A DNA stretch of 64,000 bases from NCBI RefSeq assembly GCF_021155765.1, contig NC_060118.1, forward strand, positions 5,952,001-6,016,000. The letters are read 5' to 3'. The stretch is from Diprion similis. Taxonomy: Eukaryota; Arthropoda; Insecta; Hymenoptera; Diprionidae. The notes beneath the pieces are model-generated. The model ran no database searches, was not told where the DNA came from, and saw nothing but the letters and a program-made list of their open reading frames with translations. Below, piece by piece: positions 1 through 13,216 of this stretch; the stretch's first letter is position 1, and each line of letters opens with the position of its first letter. Both the position numbers and the translations under genes were made by a program.

Positions 1-3000
1 AGATTTTTCGGCCAAAAAAAATCCAAGGCTAACCCCTTTGCATTTTTGGCGAAAATTTCGACGACTTCGAAAAGTGCTGCAATTAATTCTTTAGGGTACT
101 ATTTCGACGTGATTTTGCCAGAGGAATCGATTAACCGCAGTCCCGATACGCTGCGAGCAACGCCTGCAAAGTTACAGCCGAAAAACTGCAGATTTTCATC
201 GTCATTTCTCTGCTGCTGGTCCCAGGCTATTTTTAATGTGTTTTCTGAGTTCCTGGGCCTCGAATTAGTCTAAAAAGCGTCATACGGATCGATTCCCAGA
301 CAAAAGATTTTTCGGCCAAAAAAAATCCAAGGCTAACCCCTTTGCATTTTTGGCGAAAATTTCGACGACTTCGAAAAGTGCTGCAATTATTTCTTTAGGG
401 TACTATTTCGACGTGATTTCGCGAGAGGAATCGATTAACCGCAGTCCCGATACGCTGCGAGCAACGCCTGCAAAGTTACAGCCGAAAAACTGCAGATTTT
501 CATCGTCATTTCTCTGCTGCTGGTCCCAGGCTATTTTTAATGTGTTTTCTGAGTTCCTGGGCCTCGAATTAGTCTAAAAAGCGTAATACGGATCGATTCC
601 CGGACAAAAGATTTTTCGGCCAAAAAAAATCCAAGGCTAACCCCTTTGCATTTTTGGCGAAAATTTCGACGACTTCGAAAAGTGCTGCAATTAATTCTTT
701 AGGGTACTATTTCGACGTGATTTTGCGAGAGGAATCGATTAACCGCAGTCCCGATACGCTGCGAGCAACGCCTGCAAAGTTACAGCCGAAAAACTGCAGA
801 TTTTCATCGTCATTTCTCTGCTGCTGGTCCCAGGCTATTTTTATTGTGTTTTCTGAGTTCCTGGGCCTCGAATTAGTCTAAAAAGCGTCATACGGATCGA
901 TTCCCAGACAAAAGATTTTTCGGCCAATAAAAATCCAAGGCTAACCCCTTTGCATTTTTGGCGAAAATTTCGACGACTTCGAAAAGTGCTGCAATTAATT
1001 CTTTAGGGTACTATTTCGACGTGATTTTGCGAGAGGAATCGATTAACCGCAGTCCCGATACGCTGCGAGCAACGCCTGCAAAGTTACAGCCGAAAAACTG
1101 CAGATTTTCATCGTCATTTCTCTGCTGCTGGTCCCAGGCTATTTTTAATGTGTTTTCTGAGTTCCTGGGCCTCGAATTAGTCTAAAAAGCGTAATACGGA
1201 TCGATTCCCGGACAAAAGATTTTTCGGCCAAAAAAAATCCAAGGCTAACCCCTTTGCATTTTTGGCGAAAATTTCGACGACTTCGAAAAGTGCTGCAATT
1301 AATTCTTTAGGGTACTATTTCGACGTGATTTTGCGAGAGGAATCGATTAACCGCAGTCCCGATACGCTGCGAGCAACGCCTGCAAAGTTACAGCCGAAAA
1401 ACTGCAGATTTTCATCGTCATTTCTCTGCTGCTGGTCCCAGGCTATTTTTAATGTGTTTTCTGAGTTCCTGGGCCTCGAATTAGTCTAGAAAGCGTCATA
1501 CGGATCGATTCCCAGACAAAAGATTTTTCGGCCAAAAAAAATCCAAGGCTAACCCCTTTGCATTTTTGGCGAAAATTTCGACGACTTCGAAAAGTGCTGC
1601 AATTAATTCTTTAGGGTACTATTTCGACGTGATTTTGCGAGAGGAATCGATTAACCGCAGTCCCGATACGCTGCGAGCAACGCCTGCAAAGTGACAGCCG
1701 AAAAACTGCAGATTTTCATCGTCATTTCTCTGCTGCTGGTCCCAGGCTATTTTTAATGTGTTTTCTGAGTTCCTGGGCCCCGAATTAGTCTAAAGAGCGT
1801 CATACGGATCGATTCCCAGACAAAAGATTTTTCGGCCAAAAAAAATCCAAGGCTAACCCCTTTGCATTTTTGGCGAAAATTTCGACGACTTCGAAAAGTG
1901 CTGCAATTAATTCTTTAGGGTACTATTTCGACGTGATTTTGCGAGAGGAATCGATTAACCGCAGTCCCGATACGCTGCGAGCAACGCCTGCAAAGTTACA
2001 GCCGAAAAACTGCAGATTTTCATCGTCATTTCTCTGCTGCTGGTCCCAGGCTATTTTTAATGTGTTTTCTGAGTTCCTGGGCCTCGAATTAGTCTAGAAA
2101 GCGTCATACGGATCGATTCCCAGACAAAAGATTTTTCGGCCAAAAAAAATCCAAGGCTAACCCCTTTGCATTTTTGGCGAAAATTTCGACGACTTCGAAA
2201 AGTGCTGCAATTAATTCTTTAGGGTACTATTTCGACGTGATTTTGCGAGAGGAATCGATTAACCGCAGTCCCGATACGCTGCGAGCAACGCCTGCAAAGT
2301 TACAGCCGAAAAACTGCAGATTTTCATCGTCATTTCTCTGCTGCTGGTCCCAGGCTATTTTTATTGTGTTTTCTGAGTTCCTGGGCCTCGAATTAGTCTA
2401 GAAAGCGTCATACGGATCGATTCCCAGACAAAAGATTTTTCGGCCAAAAAAAATCCAAGGCTAACCCCTTTGCATTTTTGGCGAAAATTTCGACGACTTC
2501 GAAAAGTGCTGCAATTATTTCTTTAGGGTACTATTTCGACGTGATTTCGCGAGAGGAATCGATTAACCGCAGTCCCGATACGCTGCGAGCAACGCCTGCA
2601 AAGTTACAGCCGAAAAACTGCAGATTTTCATCGTCATTTCTCTGCTGCTGGTCCCAGGCTATTTTTAATGTGTTTTCTGAGTTCCTGGGCCTCGAATTAG
2701 TCTAAAAAGCGTAATACGGATCGATTCCCGGACAAAAGATTTTTCGGCCAAAAAAAATCCAAGGCTAACCCCTTTGCATTTTTGGCGAAAATTTCGACGA
2801 CTTCGAAAAGTGCTGCAATTAATTCTTTAGGGTACTATTTCGACGTGATTTTGCGAGAGGAATCGATTAACCGCAGTCCCGATACGCTGCGAGCAACGCC
2901 TGCAAAGTTACAGCCGAAAAACTGCAGATTTTCATCGTCATTTCTCTGCTGCTGGTCCCAGGCTATTTTTAATGTGTTTTCTGAGTTCCTGGGCCTCGAA

Positions 3001-6000
3001 TTAGTCTAAAAAGCGTAATACGGATCGATTCCCGGACAAAAGATTTTTCGGCCAAAAAAAATCCAAGGCTAACCCCTTTGCATTTTTGGCGAAAATTTCG
3101 ACGACTTCGAAAAGTGCTGCAATTAATTCTTTAGGGTACTATTTCGACGTGATTTTGCGAGAGGAATCGATTAACCGCAGTCCCGATACGCTGCGAGCAA
3201 CGCCTGCAAAGTTACAGCCGAAAAACTGCAGATTTTCATCGTCATTTCTCTGCTGCTGGTCCCAGGCTATTTTTAATGTGTTTTCTGAGTTCCTGGGCCT
3301 CGAATTAGTCTAGAAAGCGTCATACGGATCGATTCCCAGACAAAAGATTTTTCGGCCAAAAAAAATCCAAGGCTAACCCCTTTGCATTTTTGGCGAAAAT
3401 TTCGACGACTTCGAAAAGTGCTGCAATTAATTCTTTAGGGTACCATTTCGACGTGATTTTGCGAGAGGAATCGATTAACCGCAGTCCCGATACGCTGCGA
3501 GCAACGCCTGCAAAGTGACAGCCGAAAAACTGCAGATTTTCATCGTCATTTCTCTGCTGCTGGTCCCAGGCTATTTTTAATGTGTTTTCTGAGTTCCTGG
3601 GCCCCGAATTAGTCTAAAGAGCGTCATACGGATCGATTCCCAGACAAAAGATTTTTCGGCCAAAAAAAATCCAAGGCTAACCCCTTTGCATTTTTGGCGA
3701 AAATTTCGACGACTTCGAAAAGTGCTGCAATTAATTCTTTAGGGTACTATTTCGACGTGATTTTGCGAGAGGAATCGATTAACCGCAGTCCCGATACGCT
3801 GCGAGCAACGCCTGCAAAGTTACAGCCGAAAAACTGCAGATTTTCATCGTCATTTCTCTGCTGCTGGTCCCAGGCTATTTTCAATGTGTTTTCTGAGTTC
3901 CTGGGCCTCGAATTAGTCTAAAAAGCGTCATACGGATCGATTCCCAGACAAAAGATTTTTCGGCCAAAAAAAATTCAAGGCTAACCCCTTTGCATTTTTG
4001 GCGAAAATTTCGACGACTTCGAAAAGTGCTGCAATTAATTCTTTAGGGTACTATTTTGACGTGATTTTGCGAGAGGAATCGATTAACCGCAGTCCCGATA
4101 CGCTGCGAGCAACGCCTGCAAAGTTACAGCCGAAAAACTGCAGATTTTCATCGTCATTTCTCTGCTGCTGGTCCCAGGCTATTTTTAATGTGTTTTCTGA
4201 GTTCCTGGGCCCCGAATTAGTCTAAAAAGCGTCATACGGATCGATTCCCAGACAAAAGATTTTTCGGCCAAAAAAAATCCAAGGCTAACCCCTTTGCATT
4301 TTTGGCGAAAATTTCGACGACTTCGAAAAGTGCTGCAATTAATTCTTTAGGGTACTATTTCGACGTGATTTTGCGAGAGGAATCGATTAACCGCAGTCAC
4401 GATACGCTGCGAGCAACGCCTGCAAAGTTACAGCCGAAAAACTGCAGATTTTCATCGTCATTTCTCTGCTGCTGGTCCCAGGCTATTTTTAATGTGTTTT
4501 CAGAGTTCCTGGGCCTCGAATTAGTCTAAAAAGCGTAATACGGATCGATTCCCGGACAGAAGATTTTTCGGCCAAAAAAAATCCAAGGCTAACCCCTTCG
4601 CATTTTTGGCGAAAATTTCGACGACTTCGAAAAGTGCTGCAATTAATCCTTTAGGGTACTATTTCGACGTGATTTTGCGAGAGGAATCGATTAACCGCAG
4701 TCCCGATACGCTGCGAGCAACGCCTGCAAAGTTACAGCCGAAAAACTGCAGATTTTCATCGTCATTTCTCTGCTGCTGGTCCCAGGCTATTTTTAATGTG
4801 TTTTCTGAGTTCCTGGGCCTCGAATTAGTCTAAAAAGCGTCATACGGATCGATTCCCAGACAAAAGATTTTTCGGCCAAAAAAAATCCAAGGCTAACCCC
4901 TTTGCATTTCTGGCGAAAATTTCGACGACTTCGAAAAGTGCTGCAATTAATTCTATAGGGTACTATTTCGACGTGATTTTGCGAGAGGAATCGATTAACC
5001 GCAGTCCCGATACGCTGCGAGCAACGCCTGCAAAGTTACAGCCGAAAAACTGCAGATTTTCATCGTCATTTCTCTGCTGCTGGTCCCAGGCTATTTTTAT
5101 TGTGTTTTCTGAGTTCCTGGGCCTCGAATTAGTCTAGAAAGTGTCATACGGATCGATTCCCAGACAAAAGATTTTTCGGCCAAAAAAAATCCAAGGCTAA
5201 CCCCTTTGCATTTTTGGCGAAAATTTCGACGACTTCGAAAAGTGCTGCAATTATTTCTTTAGGGTACTATTTCGACGTGATTTCGCGAGAGGAATCGATT
5301 AACCGCAGTCCCGATACGCTGCGAGCAACGCCTGCAAAGTTACAGCCGAAAAACTGCAGATTTTCATCGTCATTTCTCTGCTGCTGGTCCCAGGCTATTT
5401 TTAATTCGTTTTCTGAGTTCCTGGGCCTCGAATTAGTCTAAAAAGCGTAATACGGATCGATTCCCGGACAAAAGATTTTTCGGCCAAAAAAAATCCAAGG
5501 CTAACCCCTTTGCATTTTTGGCGAAAATTTCGACGACTTCGAAAAGTGCTGCAATTAATTCTTTAGGGTACTATTTCGACGTGATTTTGCGAGAGGAATC
5601 GATTAACCGCAGTCCCGATACGCTGCGAGCAACGCCTGCAAAGTTACAGCCGAAAAACTGCAGATTTTCATCGTCATTTCTCTGCTGCTGGTCCCAGGCT
5701 ATTTTTAATGTGTTTTCTGAGTTCCTGGGCCTCGAATTAGTCTAAAAAGCGTAATACGGATCGATTCCCGGACAAAAGATTTTTCGGCCAAAAAAAATCC
5801 AAGGCTAACCCCTTTGCATTTTTGGCGAAAATTTCGACGACTTCGAAAAGTGCTGCAATTAATTCTTTAGGGTACTATTTCGACGTGATTTTGCGAGAGG
5901 AATCGATTAACCGCAGTCCCGATACGCTGCGAGCAACGCCTGCAAAGTTACAGCCGAAAAACTGCAGATTTTCATCGTCATTTCTCTGCTGCTGGTCCCA

Positions 6001-9000
6001 GGCTATTTTTAATGTGTTTTCTGAGTTCCTGGGCCTCGAATTAGTCTAGAAAGCGTCATACGGATCGATTCCCAGACAAAAGATTTTTCGGCCAAAAAAA
6101 ATCCAAGGCTAACCCCTTTGCATTTTTGGCGAAAATTTCGACGACTTCGAAAAGTGCTGCAATTAATTCTTTAGGGTACCATTTCGACGTGATTTTGCGA
6201 GAGGAATCGATTAACCGCAGTCCCGATACGCTGCGAGCAACGCCTGCAAAGTGACAGCCGAAAAACTGCAGATTTTCATCGTCATTTCTCTGCTGCTGGT
6301 CCCAGGCTATTTTTAATGTGTTTTCTGAGTTCCTGGGCCCCGAATTAGTCTAAAGAGCGTCATACGGATCGATTCCCAGACAAAAGATTTTTCGGCCAAA
6401 AAAAATCCAAGGCTAACCCCTTTGCATTTTTGGCGAAAATTTCGACGACTTCGAAAAGTGCTGCAATTAATTCTTTAGGGTACTATTTCGACGTGATTTT
6501 GCGAGAGGAATCGATTAACCGCAGTCCCGATACGCTGCGAGCAACGCCTGCAAAGTTACAGCCGAAAAACTGCAGATTTTCATCGTCATTTCTCTGCTGC
6601 TGGTCCCAGGCTATTTTCAATGTGTTTTCTGAGTTCCTGGGCCTCGAATTAGTCTAAAAAGCGTCATACGGATCGATTCCCAGACAAAAGATTTTTCGGC
6701 CAAAAAAAATTCAAGGCTAACCCCTTTGCATTTTTGGCGAAAATTTCGACGACTTCGAAAAGTGCTGCAATTAATTCTTTAGGGTACTATTTTGACGTGA
6801 TTTTGCGAGAGGAATCGATTAACCGCAGTCCCGATACGCTGCGAGCAACGCCTGCAAAGTTACAGCCGAAAAACTGCAGATTTTCATCGTCATTTCTCTG
6901 CTGCTGGTCCCAGGCTATTTTTAATGTGTTTTCTGAGTTCCTGGGCCCCGAATTAGTCTAAAAAGCGTCATACGGATCGATTCCCAGACAAAAGATTTTT
7001 CGGCCAAAAAAAATCCAAGGCTAACCCCTTTGCATTTTTGGCGAAAATTTCGACGACTTCGAAAAGTGCTGCAATTAATTCTTTAGGGTACTATTTCGAC
7101 GTGATTTTGCGAGAGGAATCGATTAACCGCAGTCACGATACGCTGCGAGCAACGCCTGCAAAGTTACAGCCGAAAAACTGCAGATTTTCATCGTCATTTC
7201 TCTGCTGCTGGTCCCAGGCTATTTTTAATGTGTTTTCAGAGTTCCTGGGCCTCGAATTAGTCTAAAAAGCGTAATACGGATCGATTCCCGGACAGAAGAT
7301 TTTTCGGCCAAAAAAAATCCAAGGCTAACCCCTTCGCATTTTTGGCGAAAATTTCGACGACTTCGAAAAGTGCTGCAATTAATCCTTTAGGGTACTATTT
7401 CGACGTGATTTTGCGAGAGGAATCGATTAACCGCAGTCCCGATACGCTGCGAGCAACGCCTGCAAAGTTACAGCCGAAAAACTGCAGATTTTCATCGTCA
7501 TTTCTCTGCTGCTGGTCCCAGGCTATTTTTAATGTGTTTTCTGAGTTCCTGGGCCTCGAATTAGTCTAAAAAGCGTCATACGGATCGATTCCCAGACAAA
7601 AGATTTTTCGGCCAAAAAAAATCCAAGGCTAACCCCTTTGCATTTCTGGCGAAAATTTCGACGACTTCGAAAAGTGCTGCAATTAATTCTATAGGGTACT
7701 ATTTCGACGTGATTTTGCGAGAGGAATCGATTAACCGCAGTCCCGATACGCTGCGAGCAACGCCTGCAAAGTTACAGCCGAAAAACTGCAGATTTTCATC
7801 GTCATTTCTCTGCTGCTGGTCCCAGGCTATTTTTAATGTGTTTTCTGAGTTCCTGGGCCTCGAATTAGTCTAAAAAGCGTCATACGGATCGATTCCCAGA
7901 CAAAAGATTTTTCGCTCAAAAAAAATCCAAGGCTAACCCCTTTGCATTTTTGGCGAAAATTTCGACGACTACGAAAAGTGCTGCAATTAATTCTTTAGGG
8001 TACTATTTCGACGTGATTTCGCGAGAGGAATCGATTAACCGCAGTCCCGATACGCTGCGAGCAACGCCTGCAAAGTTACAGCCGAAAAACTGCAGATTTT
8101 CATCGTCATTTCTCTGCTGCTGGTCCCAGGCTATTTTTAATTCGTTTTCTGAGTTCCTGGGCCTCGAATTAGTCTAAAAAGCGTAATACGGATCGATTCC
8201 CGGACAAAAGATTTTTCGGCCAAAAAAAATCCAAGGCTAACCCCTTTGCATTTTTGGCGAAAATTTCGACGACTTCGAAAAGTGCTGCAATTAATTCTTT
8301 AGGGTACTATTTCGACGTGATTTTGCGAGAGGAATCGATTAACCGCAGTCCCGATACGCTGCGAGCAACGCCTGCAAAGTTACAGCCGAAAAACTGCAGA
8401 TTTTCATCGTCATTTCTCTGCTGCTGGTCCCAGGCTATTTTTAATGTGTTTTCTGAGTTCCTGGGCCTCGAATTAGTCTAAAAAGCGTAATACGGATCGA
8501 TTCCCGGACAAAAGATTTTTCGGCCAAAAAAAATCCAAGGCTAACCCCTTTGCATTTTTGGCGAAAATTTCGACGACTTCGAAAAGTGCTGCAATTAATT
8601 CTTTAGGGTACTATTTCGACGTGATTTTGCGAGAGGAATCGATTAACCGCAGTCCCGATACGCTGCGAGCAACGCCTGCAAAGTTACAGCCGAAAAACTG
8701 CAGATTTTCATCGTCATTTCTCTGCTGCTGGTCCCAGGCTATTTTTAATGTGTTTTCTGAGTTCCTGGGCCTCGAATTAGTCTAAAAAGCGTCATACGGA
8801 TCGATTCCCAGACAAAAGATTTTTCGGCCAAAAAAAATTCAAGGCTAACCCCTTTGCATTTTTGGCGAAAATTTCGACGACTTCGAAAAGTGCTGCAATT
8901 AATTCTTTAGGGTACTATTTTGACGTGATTTTGCGAGAGGAATCGATTAACCGCAGTCCCGATACGCTGCGAGCAACGCCTGCAAAGTTACAGCCGAAAA

Positions 9001-11856
9001 ACTGCAGATTTTCATCGTCATTTCTCTGCTGCTGGTCCCAGGCTATTTTTAATGTGTTTTCTGAGTTCCTGGGCCCCGAATTAGTCTAAAAAGCGTCATA
9101 CGGATCGATTCCCAGACAAAAGATTTTTCGGCCAAAAAAAATCCAAGGCTAACCCCTTTGCATTTTTGGCGAAAATTTCGACGACTTCGAAAAGTGCTGC
9201 AATTAATTCTTTAGGGTACTATTTCGACGTGATTTTGCGAGAGGAATCGATTAACCGCAGTCACGATACGCTGCGAGCAACGCCTGCAAAGTTACAGCCG
9301 AAAAACTGCAGATTTTCATCGTCATTTCTCTGCTGCTGGTCCCAGGCTATTTTTAATGTGTTTTCAGAGTTCCTGGGCCTCGAATTAGTCTAAAAAGCGT
9401 AATACGGATCGATTCCCGGACAGAAGATTTTTCGGCCAAAAAAAATCCAAGGCTAACCCCTTCGCATTTTTGGCGAAAATTTCGACGACTTCGAAAAGTG
9501 CTGCAATTAATCCTTTAGGGTACTATTTCGACGTGATTTTGCGAGAGGAATCGATTAACCGCAGTCCCGATACGCTGCGAGCAACGCCTGCAAAGTTACA
9601 GCCGAAAAACTGCAGATTTTCATCGTCATTTCTCTGCTGCTGGTCCCAGGCTATTTTTAATGTGTTTTCTGAGTTCCTGGGCCTCGAATTAGTCTAAAAA
9701 GCGTCATACGGATCGATTCCCAGACAAAAGATTTTTCGGCCAAAAAAAATCCAAGGCTAACCCCTTTGCATTTCTGGCGAAAATTTCGACGACTTCGAAA
9801 AGTGCTGCAATTAATTCTATAGGGTACTATTTCGACGTGATTTTGCGAGAGGAATCGATTAACCGCAGTCCCGATACGCTGCGAGCAACGCCTGCAAAGT
9901 TACAGCCGAAAAACTGCAGATTTTCATCGTCATTTCTCTGCTGCTGGTCCCAGGCTATTTTTAATGTGTTTTCTGAGTTCCTGGGCCTCGAATTAGTCTA
10001 AAAAGCGTCATACGGATCGATTCCCAGACAAAAGATTTTTCGCTCAAAAAAAATCCAAGGCTAACCCCTTTGCATTTTTGGCGAAAATTTCGACGACTAC
10101 GAAAAGTGCTGCAATTAATTCTTTAGGGTACTATTTCGACGTGATTTTGCGAGAGGAATCGATTAACCGCAGTCCCGATACGCTGCGAGCAACGCCTGCA
10201 AAGTTACAGCCGAAAAACTGCAGATTTTCATCGTCATTTCTCTGCTGCTGGTCCCAGGCTATTTTTAATGTGTTTTCTGAGTTCCTGGGCCTCGAATTAG
10301 TCTAAAAAGCGTCATACGGATCGATTCCCAGACAAAAGATTTTTCGGCCAAAAAAAATCCAAGGCTAACCCCTTTGCATTTTTGGCCAAAATTTCGACGA
10401 CTTCGAAAAGTGCTGCAATTAATTCTTTAGGGTACTATTTCGACGTGATTTTGCGAGAGGAATCGATTAACCGCAGTCCCGATACGCTGCGAGCAACGCC
10501 TGCAAAGTTACAGCCGAAAAACTGCAGATTTTCATCGTCATTTCTCTGCTGCTGGTCCCAGGCTATTTTTAATGTGTTTTCTGAGTTCCTGGGCCTCGAA
10601 TTAGTCTAAAAAGCGTCATACGGATCGATTCCCAGACAAAAGATTTTTCGGCCAAAAAAAATCCAAGGCTAACCCCTTTGCATTTCTGGCGAAAATTTTG
10701 ACGACTTCGAAAAGTGCTGCAATTAATTCTATAGGGTACTATTTCGACGTGATTTTGCGAGAGGAATCGATTAACCGCAGTCCCGATACGCTGCGAGCAA
10801 CGCCTGCAAAGTTACAGCCGAAAAACTGCAGATTTTCATCGTCATTTCTCTGCTGCTGGTCCCAGGCTATTTTTAATGTGTTTTCTGAGTTCCTGGGCCT
10901 GGAATTAGTCTAAAAAGCGTCATACGGATCGATTCCCAGACAAAAGATTTTTCGGCCAAAAAAAATCCAAGGCTAACCCCTTTGCATTTTTGGCGAAAAT
11001 TTCGACGACTTCGAAAAGTGCTGCAATTAATTCTTTAGGGTACTATTTCGACGTGATTTTGCGAGAGGAATCGATTAACTGCAGTCCCGATACGCTGCGA
11101 GCAACGCCTGCAAAGTTACAGCCGAAAAACTGCAGATTTTCATCGTCATTTCTCTGCTGCTGGTCCCAGGCTATTTTTAATGTGTTTTCTGAGTTCCTGG
11201 GCCTCGAATTAGTCTAAAAAGCGTCATACGGATCGATTCCCAGACAAAAGATTTTTCGGCCAAAAAAAATCCAAGGCTAACCCCTTTGCATTTTTGGCGA
11301 AAATTTCGACGACTTCGAAAAGTGCTGCAATTAATTCTTTAGGGTACTATTTCGACGTGATTTTGCGAGAGGAATCGATTAACCGCAGTGCCGATACGCT
11401 GCGAGCAACGCCTGCAAAGTTACAGCCGAAAAACTGCAGATTTTCATCGTCATTTCTCTGCTGCTGGTCCCAGGCTATTTTTAATGTGTTTTCTGAGTTC
11501 CTGGGCCTCGAATTAGTCTAAAAAGCGTCATACGGATCGATTCCCAGACAAAAGATTTTTCGGCCAAAAAAAATCCAACGCTAACCCCTTTGCATTTCTG
11601 GCGAAAATTTCGACGACTTCGAAAAGTGCTGCAATTAATTCTATAGGGTACTATTTCGACGTGATTTTGCGAGAGGAATCGATTAACCGCAGTCCCGATA
11701 CGCTGCGAGCAACGCCTGCAAAGTTACAGCCGAAAAACTGCAGATTTTCATCGTCATTTCTCTGCTGCTGGTCCCAGGCTATTTTTAATGTGTTTTCTGA
11801 GTTCCTGGGCCTCGAATTAGTCTAAAAAGCGTCATACGGATCGATTCGCAGACAAA
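1..11856. repeat. 304-bp satellite DNA, main tandem array
   Basis: Thirty-nine consecutive units of 304 bp fill this stretch. Each begins with the block agatttttcggccaa, at position 1, 305, 609 and so on. The phase stays exact to position 11,857, so there is no net insertion or deletion in almost 12 kb. Units differ by a handful of point changes. Several variants recur at fixed spacing, for example a CCC-to-CAC change at about 4,398, 7,134 and 9,262. The array is already running at base 1, so it extends outside the window. Each unit carries a long open frame in the forward direction but no ATG within it, so I treat the unit as non-coding satellite DNA. Base composition is clearly less AT-rich than the flanking intergenic DNA. 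The array probably marks heterochromatin, pericentromeric or otherwise; that is inference. Confidence 0.97.
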
Positions 11857-12464
11857 AGATTTTTCGGCCAAAAAAAATCCAAGGCTAACCCCTTTGCATT
11901 TTTGGTAAAAATTTCGACGACTTTTAAAAGAGCTGCAATTAATTCTGTAGGGCACTATTCTGACGTGATTTTGCAAGAGAAATCGATTGATCGCAGTCCC
12001 GATACGCTGAGAGCAACACCTGCAAAGTTACAGCCGAAAAACTGCAAATTTTCATGGTCATTTCTCTGCTGCTGATCCTAGAATATTTTTCATGTGTTTT
12101 CTGAGTTCCTGGGCGTCAAATTAGTCTCAAAAACGTCATACGGATCGATTCGCAGACAAAAGATTCTTCGGCCAAAAAAATCCAAGGCTTACCCCTTTGG
12201 ATATTTTGGAAAAATTTCGACGATTCCGAAAAGAGCTGAAATTAATTCGCTCAGGCACAATTCCGACGTCATTTTGCGAGAGTAATCGATTAGGCGCTGT
12301 CACAATACGCTGCGAACAACGCATGAAAAGATACAGCTGAAAAACTGTAGATTTCCTTCTTTATTTCTCTCCTGTTGGTCCTACGCTCTTTCTGATGTGT
12401 CTTCTGAGTTTCTGGGGGATCATTGAGCTCAATACGCGTCAATCAATTTAATTCTGTTATTAAG
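11857..12464. repeat. Two diverged satellite units at the array edge
   Basis: The units starting at 11,857 and 12,161 keep the 304-bp phase but carry many more substitutions than the units to the left. For example, gcgaaaatttcg becomes gtaaaaatttcg near 11,905 and gaaaaatttcg near 12,209. The second unit is more diverged than the first. This is the usual picture at the edge of a satellite array, where unequal exchange no longer homogenises the copies. Confidence 0.93.
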
Positions 12465-12670
12465 GATTCTTTCTCCAAAAAACAGTTCCCACTATAGATT
12501 TGTAACGAAAATATTGAAGATTTTCGATGAATTCGGAATCAATTCGTTGCGATGTCTGTAGTATTAGTCGACGTAAGTTCATTAGAGAAATTGATCGGGT
12601 GCATGTCAGATACGCTGTTAGTTTAGGATCAGGAGATGCAGCTGAAGAACGAAAGATTGCCTTCGGCATT
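12465..12670. repeat. Remnant of a heavily diverged satellite unit
   Basis: The stretch still aligns in order with the satellite unit. It has a ttctttctccaaaaaa block where the unit start is expected, a cagatacgctgttag block matching the cgatacgctgcgag block, and a gcagctgaagaacgaaagatt block matching the cagccgaaaaactgcagatt block. Phase is kept within a few bases. Identity is low, so this is the outermost recognisable unit. Beyond about 12,670 no match is visible. Confidence 0.75.
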
Positions 12671-12892
12671 AACATTGCTGAATTTGAATGAAAACGAATT
12701 GCCTCGAATGAATGATATGATCTTCGGTTTAAATATTCATGGTCAAATAATCAAAGTTGAGTAATCCCGTACACTGCTTCAGTGAACGGTAATCCTAAAA
12801 TCAAATTTGAATTCTTCTCTTTGAATTTCAAATTTTCGTGGTTAGGAGGAATATTCCCTAATTTTTCACATTACCCATTCTTACATTTTCCA

Positions 12893-12952
12893 CCATCCAA
12901 GCATTCTGATTAGTTTGCGAAGTTTAGTCGCACAATCAGAATGCTTGGATGG
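12893..12952. repeat. Perfect 19-bp inverted repeat (hairpin)
   Basis: The left arm CCATCCAAGCATTCTGATT (12,893 to 12,911) is the exact reverse complement of 12,934 to 12,952, with a 22-bp loop. Outside the perfect arms, an A/T-rich stretch on each side (about 12,860 to 12,892 and 12,953 to 12,990) continues the symmetry imperfectly around a cacatttt core. The whole may be a foldback element of about 130 bp. Confidence 0.85.
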
Positions 12953-13065
12953 GGGGAAATGTGAAAATGTGAAATATGGAAAATTACATGATAGCCCCCC
13001 AAATCCATGATCTGCGACTTCGAAAACAGCTTTCATGTTGGATCCACCGTTTTGAACTTCCTAGT

Positions 13066-13192
13066 GTGCATTCCGAAATTAGCTCTCAGAGCTGTCAATA
13101 ATCTTTTTTCTCTTTTGCGCTGACGACTTTGTGACTAGCTCTGTCTCTGTCCTAGGGAATTTTTAGCGCTTCCAGCTAATTTCGGAACGCAT
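13066..13192 (-). mobile_element. Family A MITE-like element, copy 1
   Basis: Its ends are 19-bp inverted repeats with two mismatches: GTGCATTCCGAAATTAGCT at the left and the complement of ATGCGTTCCGAAATTAGCT at the right. Inside, read on the minus strand, are a gcgctaaaaattccctagg block, a tagtcaca block and an AAAAGAGAAAAAA tract. The same blocks occur in the same order in copies at 52.6 to 52.9 kb. It has no coding capacity. Length and structure fit a miniature inverted-repeat transposable element. I could not define a clear target-site duplication. Confidence 0.75.
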
Positions 13193-13216
13193 CCCTAATT
13201 TGAACTCCAGATTTGG

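Noticed and set aside
46-273. A 75-codon open frame repeated in nearly every satellite unit, which could look like a multigene family.
   Set aside because: It begins at TTG and contains no ATG. The open frame survives because the units are near-identical, several units carry a TGA, and 304 is not a multiple of three. It has no protein pattern.
1-12670. Regular tandem repeats as a CRISPR array.
   Set aside because: Whole 304-bp units repeat with no unique spacers, and the genome is an intron-bearing insect genome.
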